6,643 nucleotides of DNA, taken from CAZAEB01 sp964484095 (GTDB lineage: Bacteria > Patescibacteriota > Microgenomatia > UBA12405 > BS750m-G30). The DNA is taken from positions 1-6,643 of the forward strand of contig CAZAEB010000029.1 in the NCBI GenBank assembly GCA_964484095.1. The letters run 5' to 3'. Positions 5,643 through 6,643 of the stretch are shown one piece after another. Every line of letters starts with the position of its first letter. Position 1 is the first letter of the stretch. The notes beneath the pieces were generated by a model, which did no database searches, had not been told where the DNA came from, and was given only the letters and a program-made list of their open reading frames with translations. Both the position numbers and the translations under genes were made by a program.

Positions 5643-6643
5643 ATGAACTACTCCAAACCTTCCTCCAGCTTTTCGTCTAGGTTTTTTGAATTAACAAAAC
5701 AGTCAAAGCAGATATTCATTACCGCCCATATGTCCCCAGACGATGACTCGATCGCCTCCGCCTTATCTATTTACGCGCTTTTAATTGAGAAATGGCCCAA
5801 AAAAAAGATAGAAATTGTTTATACCGGTAAATCAATAGATACATTTCAAACTTTTAAAAACTTCAATAAAATAAAGTTTGTATCCGACATTGCCGATGTT
5901 GTAACTAAAAAAAGTTTGTTGATTGCCTGCGACGGAAGCCAATACGAAAGGTTTACTTTCCAACCAGAAAAACTTAAAAAACTGGCCGATAAAACAATTT
6001 GTATTGACCATCACAGCTCTCCGATTGACAAATTTGACTTAAGTTTGGTTAATTCTTCTGCCTCCTCTTGCGCTGAGCTTGTTTATCTCTCCTTCCACAA
6101 AAACAAAAAGATTAGCAAGAGTCTTGCAGAGATTTACCTATTAGGTATTCTTGGTGATACCGGCAACTTTACTTATCTCAAACCCCACCAAACCGAAACC
6201 TTAACGATAGCAAAAAAACTACTTGAGATTGGAAACACTGAGATTCAGGAATTTCAATCCAGATACCACGCCCTCTCCATTAAAGTATTTACTTTAATCC
6301 AAGAACTCATTAAAAACACTCAGTACCATAAAATTGACGGTTGGCCTAACTTTCAAACGAGTTTTATTGATCGCAAATTTATAAAAACAGGAAACTGCTC
6401 GGGCAATGAGGTAAGCAAGGCAACTCATATTTATGTGTCCCAATATCTTCGCATGATTCAGGACCATCCGTGGGGTTTTGTGGCAACTCCAAGGAATAAC
6501 AGAGGCTGTGAAGTTTCATTGAGATCACTTCCCAACAGTGTAAACGTAAGAGATGTCATGGAGAAAATGGGTATTGGCGGAGGTCATGATCGCGCCGCTG
6601 GAGGAACTTTTAAAAAAGAAAAAGAGGTTATTGAAGCGGCAAA
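5643..6643 (+). CDS. DHH/DHHA1 phosphoesterase, NrnA-like (3' end outside window)
   Basis: The frame is open from ATG 5643 to the window edge, 333 complete codons. The N-terminal DHH domain has HMSPDDDSIAS (29-39; metal ligands His29, Asp33, Asp35), LIACDGSQ (93-100, Asp97), the signature IDHHSSP (121-127) and GILGDTGNF (168-176, Asp172). The DHHA1 substrate-binding domain ends with VSLRS (291-295) and the motif IGGGHDRAAGGTF (311-323). This order and length fit NrnA-type enzymes, which degrade short RNA oligonucleotides and often also dephosphorylate 3'-phosphoadenosine 5'-phosphate. Such proteins usually run about 320-350 residues, so only a short end is probably missing. The second residue after PD is Asp instead of the usual Gly, a mild change beside the ligands. 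RecJ is unlikely because it is much longer. Cyclic-dinucleotide phosphodiesterases (GdpP) carry extra N-terminal domains that are absent here. It is divergent from the tRNA. Confidence 0.9.
   Translation, partial: MNYSKPSSSFSSRFFELTKQSKQIFITAHMSPDDDSIASALSIYALLIEKWPKKKIEIVYTGKSIDTFQTFKNFNKIKFVSDIADVVTKKSLLIACDGSQYERFTFQPEKLKKLADKTICIDHHSSPIDKFDLSLVNSSASSCAELVYLSFHKNKKISKSLAEIYLLGILGDTGNFTYLKPHQTETLTIAKKLLEIGNTEIQEFQSRYHALSIKVFTLIQELIKNTQYHKIDGWPNFQTSFIDRKFIKTGNCSGNEVSKATHIYVSQYLRMIQDHPWGFVATPRNNRGCEVSLRSLPNSVNVRDVMEKMGIGGGHDRAAGGTFKKEKEVIEAA

Noticed and set aside
5832..6014. Minus-strand open frame inside the DHH phosphoesterase gene
   Set aside because: It is a shadow of the DHH coding sequence, which carries all catalytic motifs in the plus frame.

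Overview
The window is AT-rich, gene-dense bacterial DNA with short intergenic gaps. Its gene content fits a Patescibacteria (Candidate Phyla Radiation) genome, possibly Microgenomates. The main support is a minus-strand cluster of a PrgI-family protein starting MQQHPIPQQI, a TraC/VirB4-N-like protein and a VirB4-type ATPase. That three-gene order is, from memory, common in this group. A stand-alone 5'-3' exonuclease, a split transketolase and leaderless-looking promoters also fit. The lineage is inferred from protein character, not from a marker gene.

Layout: 1-165 is the plus-strand C-terminal tail of an unrecognised protein. A REP-like palindrome (166-189) follows its stop codon and also supplies the last four codons and stop of the convergent virB4. 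From 3603 down to 177 on the minus strand runs the operon PrgI-like (with a C-terminal carboxypeptidase-regulatory-like domain), TraC/VirB4-N-like, virB4; the last two genes overlap by 4 bp. This is the inner-membrane and motor part of a type IV secretion or conjugation-like DNA/protein translocator. No other T4SS component is visible here. A 57-bp divergent region (3604-3660) separates it from a plus-strand pair: a Pol I-type 5'-3' exonuclease (3661-4590) and a transketolase C-terminal-half subunit (4604-5515, strong Shine-Dalgarno). A minus-strand tRNA-Ile(UAU) with encoded CCA (5519-5595) lies 3 nt beyond the transketolase stop. A divergent DHH/DHHA1 phosphoesterase (NrnA-like) starts at 5643 and runs off the window end.

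The most notable non-coding structure is at 5605-5635. A perfect 9-bp inverted repeat encodes mirror-image -35/-10 promoter elements, so one short symmetric element could drive both the tRNA and the phosphoesterase gene. The exonuclease promoter has the same geometry (TTAAtc, 16 nt, TAAAAT, 7 nt, ATG), which predicts leaderless mRNAs. The two operon-internal genes virB4 and transketolase carry Shine-Dalgarno sequences, while the operon-internal TraC-like gene does not. I see no clearly new defence or mobile system. No gap longer than 300 bases lacks a gene.
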